From Sporomusaceae bacterium (GTDB taxonomy: Bacteria > Bacillota_C > Negativicutes > Sporomusales_B > UBA7701), in NCBI GenBank assembly GCA_022839045.1, contig JALHDI010000028.1, positions 1 to 28,021 of the forward strand: a stretch of 28,021 bases of DNA, given 5' to 3'. This document shows positions 6,873-15,120 of this stretch, one piece after another. A program made the translations under genes and the position numbers. Position 1 is the stretch's first letter, and the number at the start of each line of letters is the position of its first letter. The notes beneath the pieces were generated by a model. The model made no database searches. It was not told the DNA's origin and was given only the letters and a program-made list of their open reading frames with translations.

Positions 6873-8213
6873 GTGGACAATCTCGAACTAGCCCGCCACG
6901 CTGTGCGCGAGGCCGCCAGACAGGGCGCGCACGCCGCCGAGGCGTACCTGCTCGACGCGAAATCGCTGCTGGTCGAAGTCGCCGATCAGGCTGTGGAAAC
7001 CCTTAAATTCGCCAACGATACCGGTGTGGGTGTGCGGATTTTCGCCAGCGACGGGAGGGTCGGGTTCGCCTTCGCCACCGACGTCTCCACCGCCTCGCTC
7101 GACACTGCCGTCAGGCAGGCGATCGCCAATAGCTGTAGCACTTTTCCCGACCGGTACAATACATTGCCGTCGCCGGCCGGCGACATACCTTCCCTACCCC
7201 TCCTCGACCCGGCGATCGCCGTCGCCACGGTCGAGAGTAAAATCGAACTCGCCAAGGCGGTGGAAGCGGCCGCGCGCCGTGCCGACGGCCGGGTGAGACG
7301 CACGGAACGCTGTGTTTACGAGGATGCCGAATACGGCGTGGCCCTCGCCAACTCCAACGGGCTGGCCGTTTCGTACCGTTCGGGCTACTGCGGGTTGTAC
7401 GGCGTGGTGCTGGCCGAGGAAGGAAGCGACGTCCAGACCGGTATGGGACTAAGTTACGCCCGGGACTTCGCCGCCCTCGACCCGGACGAAACCGGCAGGG
7501 AAGCCGCCCGCGAGGCTTGTCTCCTCCTGGGCGCGAAAGAAATCGGCACCGTCAAGGCGGCGATCGTTTTGCCCCCGTATGTGGCCACCAACTTCCTTAC
7601 GGTCCTCGTCCCGGCCCTGAGTGCCGACGCTGTGCAGAAAGGGCGCTCCCTCTTCCGGGACAGAATCGGCAAAAAGGTTGCGTCGCCGCTCATCTCGCTT
7701 ATCGACGACGGCCGCCTCGACGGCGGCGTCGCCAGCTCGCCGGTCGACGGGGAGGGGGTGCCGACCCGGCGGACCGAGCTGATTGCCGACGGCGTGCTCC
7801 GGGGCTTCCTTCACAATACCTACACCGCCGGGCGCGCGGGTACGGCCAGCACCGGCAACGGCGTGCGCCACTCGTTCAAAGGCATGCCGGAGGTCGGCGC
7901 GACCAACGTCTTCTTCGCCAAGGGAGAAACCCCGCGCAGCGCCTTGATCGGCGGCGTTCGGGAAGGACTCTACGTCACCAGCGTGATGGGCATGCACACC
8001 GCCAACCCGATTTCCGGCGATTTCTCGGTGGGCGCGGCCGGCGTCTGGATCAAGGACGGCCAGTTCACCCAGCCGGTGAGGGGAGTGGCGATCGCCGGCA
8101 ACATCCTCGACATCCTCGGCGAGGTGGACGCCGTCGGCGACGATTTGCGGTTCTTCGGCCCGCAGGGAGCGCCCACGCTCAGAATAGACAAAATAACCAT
8201 CAGCGGAACTTGA
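6873..8213 (+). CDS. TldD/PmbA family protein, TldE (PmbA) type
   Basis: A 446-residue protein from a GTG start at 6873, which has GGAGG five bases upstream. An in-frame ATG at 6828 would add 15 residues but lacks a good ribosome-binding site. The N-terminal region (DNLELARHAVREAARQGAHA) and the C-terminal region (NPISGDFSVGAAGVWIKDGQ) are typical of the family. I see no HExxxH zinc motif, which marks TldD, so this is the TldE/PmbA type. In E. coli, TldD and TldE form a heterodimeric protease acting on unfolded peptides such as microcin B17 precursor and CcdA. No tldD is adjacent. The gene follows the class B PBP after 51 bp and may share its transcript. Confidence 0.88.
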   Translation: MDNLELARHAVREAARQGAHAAEAYLLDAKSLLVEVADQAVETLKFANDTGVGVRIFASDGRVGFAFATDVSTASLDTAVRQAIANSCSTFPDRYNTLPSPAGDIPSLPLLDPAIAVATVESKIELAKAVEAAARRADGRVRRTERCVYEDAEYGVALANSNGLAVSYRSGYCGLYGVVLAEEGSDVQTGMGLSYARDFAALDPDETGREAAREACLLLGAKEIGTVKAAIVLPPYVATNFLTVLVPALSADAVQKGRSLFRDRIGKKVASPLISLIDDGRLDGGVASSPVDGEGVPTRRTELIADGVLRGFLHNTYTAGRAGTASTGNGVRHSFKGMPEVGATNVFFAKGETPRSALIGGVREGLYVTSVMGMHTANPISGDFSVGAAGVWIKDGQFTQPVRGVAIAGNILDILGEVDAVGDDLRFFGPQGAPTLRIDKITISGT

Positions 8214-8227
8214 CCAGGGGCGAAAGC

Positions 8228-8256
8228 TAGGCAAGTCCGGATTATTGTGGTAAAAT
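8228..8256 (+). promoter_or_regulatory. Probable sigma-A promoter (extended -10) for pepP-efp
   Basis: TGG-TAAAAT at 8248-8256 forms an extended -10 (5 of 6 in the hexamer). TAGGCA (8228-8233) lies 17 bp upstream and is 4 of 6 for the -35. The start codon is 31 bp downstream. Confidence 0.6.
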
Positions 8257-8287
8257 ATTTAAGTTAGCATGCATAGCGGGTGAAATA

Positions 8288-9346
8288 ATGACCTTTCGTC
8301 TGGACAACCTACGGGCCTTTATCGCCAGCCAGGACTTGGCCGCCGTAATCGTCGCCAAACCGGTAAATCGGCGTTATTTCAGCGGCTTTACCGGCTCGTC
8401 GGGCCTGCTGCTCGTCAGCGCCGACGCGGCCAAACTGATAACCGACTTCCGTTACATCGTACAGGCCGGTCGGGAAGCGCCCGACTTTGCCATCGTCCGC
8501 CACGGCAGCGACCTCTATGAAACGCTGGCGGCGGAAATCAAAGCCCTCGGCGGCGGGAAGATCGGCTTCGAAAGCGACTTCACCGCCTGGGACGCATACC
8601 AGAAAATGAACCGCTTCATCGCTCAGCCGATCCCCGTTCACCTGGACAAGCTGCGGATGGTCAAGGACGAGGCCGAGCTGGCCGCCCTACGCATAGCCGT
8701 CAAGTTGGCGGACGACGCCTTCGACCACATCCTCGGCTGTCTCCGGCCGGGAATCAGCGAACGCGACGTTGCCCTCGAACTGGAATTTTTCATGCGGAAA
8801 AACGGGGCGGAAAAGGCCGCCTTCGGGATAATCGTCGCCTCCGGCCCACGCTCGGCCCTACCTCACGGACTGGCCAGCGACCGGGTCATCGCCGCCGGCG
8901 ATTTCGTTACCATGGACTTCGGGGCGGTATATAAGGGTTACCATTCCGACATCACCCGCACCGTCGTCATCGGCAAAGCGTCGGCACGGCAGCGCGACAT
9001 ATACGATCTCGTGCACGCCGCCCAGCAGGCCGGCCTTGATGCGGTGGCCGCCGGCAAGACGGGGCGCGAGGTCGACGCCGTTGCCCGCCGAGTTATCAGC
9101 GACGCCGGCTATGGGGACTATTTCGGCCACGGCCTCGGCCACGGCGTCGGGCTGGATATCCACGAGGAACCGCGTCTGTCGCCGGTTGGCAGCGAGGTGC
9201 TGGCCCCCACCATGACGGTCACCGTCGAACCGGGGATATATATCCCCGACTGGGGCGGGGTGAGGATCGAGGATACTGTGGTTGTAACCGCCGGCGGCGC
9301 GCAGGTGCTGACGGCGAGCAGCAAAGAATTCATCCTGATAGACTAG
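8288..9346 (+). CDS. pepP: M24B family Xaa-Pro aminopeptidase (YqhT-like)
   Basis: A 352-residue two-domain peptidase that removes N-terminal residues preceding proline. The N-terminal creatinase-like domain covers about residues 1-125 and the pita-bread catalytic domain about 130-352. All five metal ligands of the family are visible: D210 and D221 (TMDFGAVYKGYHSDITRT), H285 (GHGLGHGVGLD), E314 (VEPGIY) and E328 (VRIED). GGGTGA precedes the ATG. It lies 33 bp upstream of efp, the same pairing as yqhT-efp in B. subtilis. The symbol is used for the family; exact substrate range cannot be read from sequence. Confidence 0.92.
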   Translation: MTFRLDNLRAFIASQDLAAVIVAKPVNRRYFSGFTGSSGLLLVSADAAKLITDFRYIVQAGREAPDFAIVRHGSDLYETLAAEIKALGGGKIGFESDFTAWDAYQKMNRFIAQPIPVHLDKLRMVKDEAELAALRIAVKLADDAFDHILGCLRPGISERDVALELEFFMRKNGAEKAAFGIIVASGPRSALPHGLASDRVIAAGDFVTMDFGAVYKGYHSDITRTVVIGKASARQRDIYDLVHAAQQAGLDAVAAGKTGREVDAVARRVISDAGYGDYFGHGLGHGVGLDIHEEPRLSPVGSEVLAPTMTVTVEPGIYIPDWGGVRIEDTVVVTAGGAQVLTASSKEFILID

Positions 9347-9379
9347 CGGGCAAAAGACTAGTATATTGGAGGTTAAGCA

Positions 9380-9937
9380 ATGATTTCAAGCAACGATTTC
9401 CGTACCGGCGTGACTATCGAACTCGAAGGCGGTGTCTGGCAGGTCGTCGACTTCCAGCATGTCAAACCCGGCAAGGGCTCGGCCTTCGTCCGCACCAAAC
9501 TCAAAAACGTCAAAACCGGCGCCGTCGTCGAACGCACCTTCAATGCAGGCGAGAAAGTCCCCCGCGCCCACCTCGACCAGCGCCAGATGCAGTATTTGTA
9601 CGAAAGCGACGGGTCTTACAACTTCATGGACAACGAAACCTACGAGCAGATCGCCCTCAGCACCGAACAATTGGGCGACGCCACACGCTTCCTCAAGGAG
9701 AACATGAACATCGGCGTTCTCTTCTTCCAAGGCGTCGTTATCGGCATTGATATGCCCAACTCGGTCGAGCTGGAAGTGGTCGAGACCGACCCCGGCATCC
9801 GCGGCGATACCGCCACCGGCGGCACCAAGCCGGCCAAGCTGGAAACCGGCTATGTCGTCAAAGTGCCGCTGTTCATCAACACCGGCGACGTGCTCAGGAT
9901 CGATACCCGTTCCGGCGATTACATCGAACGCGCTTGA
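9380..9937 (+). CDS. efp: Translation elongation factor P
   Basis: A 185-residue protein of normal length with the three beta-barrel domains of EF-P. It relieves ribosome stalling at polyproline stretches. The modification loop reads [12 protein letters not shown], with the tip residue K32; in B. subtilis the equivalent Lys is 5-aminopentanolated. The C-terminal signature [17 protein letters not shown] is intact. TTGGAGG precedes the ATG. It is probably co-transcribed with the aminopeptidase gene and followed at once by a terminator. Confidence 0.97.
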   Translation: MISSNDFRTGVTIELEGGVWQVVDFQHVKPGKGSAFVRTKLKNVKTGAVVERTFNAGEKVPRAHLDQRQMQYLYESDGSYNFMDNETYEQIALSTEQLGDATRFLKENMNIGVLFFQGVVIGIDMPNSVELEVVETDPGIRGDTATGGTKPAKLETGYVVKVPLFINTGDVLRIDTRSGDYIERA

Positions 9938-9943
9938 TCAGGT

Positions 9944-9975
9944 GAGGCTGTCATTCGGCAGCCTCCGGTTTTTTT
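9944..9975 (+). terminator. Rho-independent terminator after efp
   Basis: The 7-bp perfect stem GAGGCTG (9944-9950) and CAGCCTC (9959-9965) encloses an 8-base loop and is followed by seven T residues at 9969-9975. Confidence 0.9.
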
Positions 9976-10017
9976 GAACGTGAGGCAACCTCCCGCAAGT
10001 TATGTTTTCGCGCGTAA

Positions 10018-10033
10018 GTGGTAATACTACCAC
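10018..10033. repeat. 16-bp palindrome upstream of the CD1247-like gene
   Basis: GTGGTA-ATAC-TACCAC is a perfect 6-bp inverted repeat around four bases. It lies 31 bp upstream of the start codon in an otherwise unexplained 90-bp gap, so it could be an operator. No convincing promoter hexamers are visible around it. Confidence 0.6.
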
Positions 10034-10064
10034 CAGCGCCGGATAGCCAAAAAGGGGGGTAATC

Positions 10065-10493
10065 ATGGGCAATATAAAAGAAAAAGTGGCTTATTTGCAG
10101 GGACTTACCAAGGGGCTCAACGTCAGCGGCCAATCGTCGGAAGGCAAATTGCTGCTCAACATGGTCGATGTGCTGCAAGACATGGCTGACGAAATCGATT
10201 GCCTGCACTCCAGTCAGGACGACCTGGAAAACTATGTGGAGACCATAGACGAAGATCTCACCGATCTTGAAGAGGAAGTATTCGAAGACATCCACGACAT
10301 AGAGACGGTGGAGGTCGACTGTCCCAACTGCCATGAGACGGTGGCGTTCGAATCCGACCTGCTCAACGAGGACGATATGGTCGAGGTCACCTGTCCCAAC
10401 TGCGGCGAGGTGGTCTACGACAACACGCTCGACTTTGCCGACGCCGGGGAAGAGGACATCGTCTTCCGGCGCAGCATCCACCCCGGCGTGTAA
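10065..10493 (+). CDS. CD1247 N-terminal domain-like protein with C-terminal zinc ribbon
   Basis: A 142-residue acidic protein. Residues 1-80 are helical with likely coiled-coil character (LLNMVDVLQDMADEIDCLHS and the following acidic helix). Residues 86-113 form a zinc ribbon with C86-x2-C89 and C110-x2-C113 (CPNCHETV, CPNCGEVV). This matches the 'CD1247 N-terminal domain-containing' proteins of anaerobic Firmicutes as remembered; no function is established. GGGGGG precedes the ATG. It is a single-gene unit between the efp terminator and its own terminator, directly upstream of spoIIIAA. A sporulation role is possible from position only. Confidence 0.8.
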   Translation: MGNIKEKVAYLQGLTKGLNVSGQSSEGKLLLNMVDVLQDMADEIDCLHSSQDDLENYVETIDEDLTDLEEEVFEDIHDIETVEVDCPNCHETVAFESDLLNEDDMVEVTCPNCGEVVYDNTLDFADAGEEDIVFRRSIHPGV

Positions 10494-10509
10494 TAACCGA
10501 TTGAAGACA

Positions 10510-10541
10510 AAAAATCCCGGCTGGCCGGGATTTTTGCTTTT
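10510..10541 (+). terminator. Rho-independent terminator after the CD1247-like gene
   Basis: ATCCCGG (10514-10520) and CCGGGAT (10525-10531) pair around CTGG. Flanking A and T runs lengthen the stem by four pairs, and the 3' side continues TTTTTGCTTTT. Confidence 0.9.
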
Positions 10542-10599
10542 ATGGCATAAAGTAGTTTTACCGCCAATATCTATGTAAAGAGAAAGGCGGGACAAAGAT

Positions 10600-11595
10600 A
10601 TGTCCTACAGCGCGGTACTTGGCAAGACACTCTATCCGCTGCTCGCCCCGGCGGTGGCCGCCGCGCTCCGCGCCGCTCCGCCGGCGCTGCTGGCGCAGGC
10701 GGGCGAAGTTCGTCTCAGGACGGGCAAACCGCTGCTGATCGTTACGGGCGACGGCGACGTATTCCTGGACGCCGCGGGCCGGCCGGCCGACCCGTCGCAG
10801 GCGTACATCGCCAGCGGCGAGGACGTGGCCAAAACTCTGCAGATCGTCAGCCGCAACTCGCTGTACGCCTGCGAGGAGGAACTGCGCCAGGGGTTCCTGA
10901 CGGTGGCCGGGGGCCATCGCATCGGCATCGTCGGGCAGGCGGTGATGGCGGGCGGGGAGCTGAAAACCCTGAAGAACGTCAGCGCCTTAAATATCCGGCT
11001 GGCCAGGGAAATCCGCGGCGCCGCGGACACGGTAATGCCTTACGCGGTTGCCGGACCCCGCAGGGTTCTGAGCAGTCTCGTCATCTCGCCGCCCCGCTGC
11101 GGAAAAACCACCGTGCTGAGGGACATGGCCCGGCAGCTCAGCGGCGGCGTCGCTTGCCTCGGGTTCGCCGGCGTGCAGGTCGGGATCGTCGACGAGCGCT
11201 CCGAACTGGCCGCCTGCCGGGACGGCGTACCGACGGCCGACCTCGGGCCGAGGGCCGACGTACTGGACGGCTGTCCGAAAGCGGTGGGGATGTTGATGCT
11301 CATCCGGTCGATGGCGCCCCAGGTCATTATCACCGACGAACTCGGCCGCGAGGCCGACGCGACCGCCGTCCGCGAAGCCAGCCACGCAGGCGTCGCCGTC
11401 GTGGCCAGCGCCCACGGCCGCGACGTCACGGATATCGCCGCCCGCCCCTTCATCGGCGCGCTGGTCGCCGACCGGATTTTCGATCGTTACATAATCCTCG
11501 GCGATAAACCAGCCGCCGGCACCGTGCGGGAGATTGCCGCCGCCGGCGGCGAGGTTATCTATCGCCGGCCCGGGGGTATAAAAGCATGTGGGTAA
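10600..11595 (+). CDS. spoIIIAA: Stage III sporulation protein AA, secretion ATPase-like
   Basis: A 331-residue ATPase, first gene of the eight-gene spoIIIA operon. The N-terminal region resembles a type II/IV secretion ATPase adaptor. The Walker A loop is SPPRCGKTT (163-171) and the Walker B is VIITDELG (242-249). The protein is thought to power the SpoIIIA-SpoIIQ channel that links mother cell and forespore after engulfment. The likely ribosome-binding site is AAAGGCGGG upstream of the ATG. The next gene overlaps its end by 10 bp. No sigma-A promoter is visible upstream, consistent with the sigma-E control known in B. subtilis. Confidence 0.95.
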   Translation: MSYSAVLGKTLYPLLAPAVAAALRAAPPALLAQAGEVRLRTGKPLLIVTGDGDVFLDAAGRPADPSQAYIASGEDVAKTLQIVSRNSLYACEEELRQGFLTVAGGHRIGIVGQAVMAGGELKTLKNVSALNIRLAREIRGAADTVMPYAVAGPRRVLSSLVISPPRCGKTTVLRDMARQLSGGVACLGFAGVQVGIVDERSELAACRDGVPTADLGPRADVLDGCPKAVGMLMLIRSMAPQVIITDELGREADATAVREASHAGVAVVASAHGRDVTDIAARPFIGALVADRIFDRYIILGDKPAAGTVREIAAAGGEVIYRRPGGIKACG

Positions 11596-12107
11596 AACTG
11601 CTGGGCAGCGCCATGGTCATCGCCGCCGGCACTGGCCTCGGTTTCGGCTTGGCGCAGCGTTACAGCGAGCGGCCGCGCCAGATCGGGCAGCTGATAGGCT
11701 GTCTGACCGCGCTCGGCTCATATGTCAATTACGCCGCCCTGCCGCTGGCCGAGGCGCTGGCCCGAGCCGCCGGCGGCCTGAACGGCCCGGTTGGGGATTT
11801 CCTGCGGCGGGCGGCGGCCAACCTTGCCGACCGCGGCTGGCTTTCGCCGCGCGAGGCGCTGGAGGAAGCGCTTGCCGACGGCAAGCGGCAGCTCGCCTGG
11901 GAACGTCCCGAGCGAGAGACGCTCCTGTTGTTCGGCGCCAACCTCGGGGCAACCGGCCGTGAGGAGCAGCAGAAATACCTGGCAATGGTGCTGGAAGAGC
12001 TGCGGAGAATCGAGCACGAGGCCCTGAGGCTGAGGGATCAGAACGCAAAAATGTGCCGGTACCTGGGCGTCTGCGGCGGTCTCGCCACGGCGATACTGCT
12101 CGTCTGA
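11586..12107 (+). CDS. spoIIIAB: Stage III sporulation protein AB
   Basis: A 173-residue protein. An N-terminal hydrophobic segment (about residues 4-23) is followed by a helical domain and a short hydrophobic C-terminus (GGLATAILLV). SpoIIIAB resembles the GspF-type platform protein of type II secretion and is thought to work with SpoIIIAA at the mother-cell membrane. It overlaps spoIIIAA by 10 bp. Length matches the usual ~170 residues. Confidence 0.93.
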   Translation: MWVKLLGSAMVIAAGTGLGFGLAQRYSERPRQIGQLIGCLTALGSYVNYAALPLAEALARAAGGLNGPVGDFLRRAAANLADRGWLSPREALEEALADGKRQLAWERPERETLLLFGANLGATGREEQQKYLAMVLEELRRIEHEALRLRDQNAKMCRYLGVCGGLATAILLV

Positions 12108-12123
12108 GAAAGGAGCGTTGGCG

Positions 12124-12321
12124 ATGAATCTCGATCTTTTGTTCAAGATAGCGGGAGTAGGCATACTGATCTCGGTCTTCCACACCGCCCTCAAACAGGC
12201 GGGCAAGGAAGACATGGCCCATCTCTGCACCCTGGCCGGCTTCACCATAGTACTCTTCTGGGTGGTCCAGCTCCTCGGACAACTGTTCACCACCGTCCAG
12301 ACCGTTTTCAAGCTCTACTAA
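12124..12321 (+). CDS. spoIIIAC: Stage III sporulation protein AC
   Basis: A 65-residue integral membrane protein with two hydrophobic segments (FKIAGVGILISVFHTAL and a second near residues 35-55). I chose the ATG at 12124 rather than the in-frame TTG at 12118 because AGGAG at 12111-12115 is eight bases from the ATG but only two from the TTG. SpoIIIAC is a small subunit of the forespore-mother cell channel. It sits 16 bp after spoIIIAB. Confidence 0.93.
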   Translation: MNLDLLFKIAGVGILISVFHTALKQAGKEDMAHLCTLAGFTIVLFWVVQLLGQLFTTVQTVFKLY

Positions 12322-12332
12322 CGGAGGCTGGC

Positions 12333-12719
12333 ATGGAAATCATCCAGATCGTCGGCCTGGGCTTCATCGTCACCCTCCTCATCCTGATAATCCGCAGCCA
12401 GCGGCCGGAAATAGCGGTCCAGATCAGCATCACTCTGGCCACGGTGATTTTCCTTATGGTGCTGGCCAAAATCGAGGTTGTGCTCAACCTGTTCCGGGAT
12501 CTGGCGGATAAGGCCAGCGTCAGCCAGATGTACCTCAACACCATCCTGAAAATCATCGGCATCGCCTACATAACCGAATTCGGGGCCCAGGTCTGCCGCG
12601 ATGCCGGCGAGGGGGCGGTCGCCGGCAAGATAGAATTCGCCGGCAAAGTGCTCGTCATGGTCCTGGCCATCCCGATCATCGCCCTGGTCCTGGAAACGAT
12701 CGTCCGACTCATTCCCTGA
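12333..12719 (+). CDS. spoIIIAD: Stage III sporulation protein AD
   Basis: A 128-residue, strongly hydrophobic protein with about four membrane helices, beginning MEIIQIVGLGFIVTLLILII. Length and hydropathy match SpoIIIAD, which is related in sequence to SpoIIIAC. ACGGAGG precedes the ATG. The gap to spoIIIAC is 11 bp and to spoIIIAE 11 bp, so it is plainly within the same operon. Confidence 0.94.
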   Translation: MEIIQIVGLGFIVTLLILIIRSQRPEIAVQISITLATVIFLMVLAKIEVVLNLFRDLADKASVSQMYLNTILKIIGIAYITEFGAQVCRDAGEGAVAGKIEFAGKVLVMVLAIPIIALVLETIVRLIP

Positions 12720-12730
12720 AGGTGGCCGCA

Positions 12731-13882
12731 ATGAGAATCTTGCTGACGGTGGCGCTCATCTGCCTTTTCTTCCTGGCACCGGTCCACGCCGCACCCGGCG
12801 ACGCCGTCGGGGAGCTGGCGGACATAATATCCCTCGATGACGTCAATCGCTTTATCACCAAAATCAACCGGGAGCTCAACGAAGATATCCCGCTCCTCAA
12901 TAGTGAAACCATCCGCGGCATCGCCGCCCGCGGCTTCTCCCTCGACTGGGAGAGCATCAAACGGACGGCGGCCTCCCGATTGTTCAAAGAACTGGCCGCC
13001 AACGCCCACCTGATGGGCAAGCTGCTCTTCCTCGCCGTGCTCTGCGCCTTGCTGCAGAATCTGCAGAACTCGTTCGAGCACTCGGCCATTTCCTTGCTGG
13101 CCTACAGCATCTGCTATATCTTCCTGGCGGTCATCGCCCTGACCGCCTTCTACAACGCCATGGCCCTCGCCCGCGACACTGTCGGCAACATGGTCGGCTT
13201 CATGGAGGCGCTCCTGCCCCTGCTCATTTCGCTGCTGGCCGGGGTCGGCGCCGTCACCACCGCGGCACTGTTCACCCCCCTGATGCTGTTCGTCGTCAGC
13301 ACGGTCAGCATCGTCGTCAAGGATGTCGTCCTGCCGCTGTTTTTCCTGGCTGCCGTGCTGCAATGCGTCAACTTCCTGTCCGACAAGTACCAGGTCAGCA
13401 ACCTGTGCGGCCTCTTTCGCCAGGGCGGCATGGTAGTTCTGGGGCTGACCCTCGTCATCTTCGTCGGCGTCATCACCGTGCAGGGCGTTGCCGGCGGCGT
13501 CGCCGACGGGGTGGCGCTGCGCACCGCCAAATACGCGACCGCCACCTTCATCCCGGTCGTCGGCAAGATGTTCGCCGACACGGTGGAAATGGTGATGGGG
13601 GCGTCGCTGCTGCTGAAAAACGCCATCGGCCTGTTCGGCATCGCCACCGTGCTCACCCTTTGCGCCCTGCCGCTCATCAAGCTGGCGTCGCTCATTTTCG
13701 TGATAAAGCTCGCCGGGGCCCTGGTCCAGCCGATGGGCGACGAAAAGATGGCCAAATGCCTCGACGGCATGGGCGACAACCTGATGCTCGTCTTCGGCGG
13801 CGTGCTGGCGGTAGCGATCATGTTTTTCCTGACGATCACGATGATCATCGGCGTCGGCAGCGTGACGATGATGCTTAGATAG
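12731..13882 (+). CDS. spoIIIAE: Stage III sporulation protein AE, polytopic membrane channel protein
   Basis: A 383-residue protein from the ATG at 12731. An in-frame GTG at 12722 lies inside the ribosome-binding site AAGGTGG, so it is unlikely to be the start. Residues 1-20 form a signal peptide (MRILLTVALICLFFLAPVHA). An extracytoplasmic segment of about 90 residues follows, then several membrane helices to the C-terminus. In B. subtilis SpoIIIAE is a core membrane part of the SpoIIIA complex and its signal sequence is cleaved. Overall length is close to the family norm of about 390-400. Confidence 0.95.
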   Translation: MRILLTVALICLFFLAPVHAAPGDAVGELADIISLDDVNRFITKINRELNEDIPLLNSETIRGIAARGFSLDWESIKRTAASRLFKELAANAHLMGKLLFLAVLCALLQNLQNSFEHSAISLLAYSICYIFLAVIALTAFYNAMALARDTVGNMVGFMEALLPLLISLLAGVGAVTTAALFTPLMLFVVSTVSIVVKDVVLPLFFLAAVLQCVNFLSDKYQVSNLCGLFRQGGMVVLGLTLVIFVGVITVQGVAGGVADGVALRTAKYATATFIPVVGKMFADTVEMVMGASLLLKNAIGLFGIATVLTLCALPLIKLASLIFVIKLAGALVQPMGDEKMAKCLDGMGDNLMLVFGGVLAVAIMFFLTITMIIGVGSVTMMLR

Positions 13883-13897
13883 GGAAGGGGGAGAGCC

Positions 13898-14491
13898 ATG
13901 TTGGCGGCCGTAACCGACTGGGTGAGAAATATCGTCATGGTCGTCCTGTTCGCCTCCTTCCTCGAATTGCTTCTGCCGTCGAGCGGCATGCAGCGGTTCG
14001 TGCGGGTGATAATGGGGCTGCTCATCCTCTTGGCCATCCTCGGCCCGGTCGTCGACATCCTCCACAGCCGCGCCGTCCCGGAGGTGCCGGCGCTGGCCGG
14101 GCAGAGCGGTCCGGCCACAGACAGGGTGCGGAGCGGCACGGAGACCGTCATCCGCGAACGCGACCGGCTGGCAGTGGAGCTTTACCGCAAAGACCTCGCC
14201 CGCCAGATTCGGGCGGTGGCGACCGCCGTCGACGGCGTCGCCGACGCGCGGGTCGCGGTCGAGCTGGCGCAGGATGCCGGCGGGCGGGCCGGCGCTCTTG
14301 GCAAAGTCACCGTCTACGTGCTGCCCGGGTTGACCGCCGAAGACAGGAAAGCGGCCGGGATTTCCGTCGGCAAGGGCGGCGAGGCGCGCACGGCCGAGCT
14401 AAGGCCGGCGCTCCGCGACAAGATTGCCCGCACCGTCCGCGAACTATACCAGCTATCGGCGGCGCAGGTCGAAGTGACGAAAATGAATTAG
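13898..14491 (+). CDS. spoIIIAF: Stage III sporulation protein AF
   Basis: A 197-residue protein with two N-terminal membrane helices (about residues 8-28 and 33-51; VIMGLLILLAILGPVVDIL) and a soluble C-terminal domain. That domain (residues ~85-197) fits the ring-building fold shared with SpoIIIAG and SpoIIIAH. AAGGGGGAG precedes the ATG. It follows spoIIIAE by 15 bp. Confidence 0.92.
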   Translation: MLAAVTDWVRNIVMVVLFASFLELLLPSSGMQRFVRVIMGLLILLAILGPVVDILHSRAVPEVPALAGQSGPATDRVRSGTETVIRERDRLAVELYRKDLARQIRAVATAVDGVADARVAVELAQDAGGRAGALGKVTVYVLPGLTAEDRKAAGISVGKGGEARTAELRPALRDKIARTVRELYQLSAAQVEVTKMN

Positions 14492-14506
14492 GAGGGAGGA
14501 CCGGCG

Positions 14507-15109
14507 ATGAGCGTTTTGGGAGGATTCGCGACAACGACGAAAAAAATGTGGCCGGCCAGGCTGGTGAAAGAGGGGGTTTTAAATACGCGGCTGTTGCTGC
14601 TCGGGCTTGTCGGCGTGCTCCTCCTGGTTTTCGGCAGCCTGTACGAACCTTCGCCGGCAAAACCTCAGCAGGTCGCGCCGGCCGAGCCGGCCAGGGGCAT
14701 GGCTTCACCCCGCAGCTACGAAGAAGCGCTTGAAGCTAAGCTCGCCAACCTGCTCTCCCAGGTCAAAGGCGCCGGGGCGGTCGCCGTCAGCATCACCCTC
14801 GAAAACGGCGTCACCCAGGAGTACGCCCGGAACACCGTCCGGGAAAGCCGTACCATCCAGGAGCGCGATACCTCGGGCGGCGTTCGGACGACAACCGAAA
14901 GCAAGGAAAGCGACCAAGTGCTGCTCGGCCGCGACAACGGCATCGACCGCCCGGTGATGGTGCGGGAAATAAAACCGGCGGTTAAAGGCGTGTTGGTGAT
15001 CGCCGAAGGAGCGGCCGACTCGGCGGTTAAAGCCAACCTTACCAGGGCGGTCGAAGCCGGCCTCGGCCTTCCGTCCTACAAAATTACCGTATTACCGCAG
15101 CGAAAGTGA
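14507..15109 (+). CDS. spoIIIAG: Stage III sporulation protein AG
   Basis: A 200-residue protein with one membrane helix (about residues 27-46, LLLLGLVGVLLLVFGSLYE) and an extracytoplasmic ring-building domain. The segment KLANLLSQVKGAGAVAVSIT is the start of the conserved domain, and the C-terminus (LPSYKITVLPQRK) is typical. B. subtilis SpoIIIAG forms a 30-subunit ring in the intermembrane space. AGGAGGGAGG gives a strong ribosome-binding site. Confidence 0.95.
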   Translation: MSVLGGFATTTKKMWPARLVKEGVLNTRLLLLGLVGVLLLVFGSLYEPSPAKPQQVAPAEPARGMASPRSYEEALEAKLANLLSQVKGAGAVAVSITLENGVTQEYARNTVRESRTIQERDTSGGVRTTTESKESDQVLLGRDNGIDRPVMVREIKPAVKGVLVIAEGAADSAVKANLTRAVEAGLGLPSYKITVLPQRK

Positions 15110-15120
15110 GGTGAGGCACG

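Noticed and set aside
12566..14065. 499-residue minus-strand ORF over spoIIIAD-AF
   Set aside because: The translation is a His/Asp/Glu/Gln-rich low-complexity shadow of hydrophobic membrane-protein codons on the plus strand.
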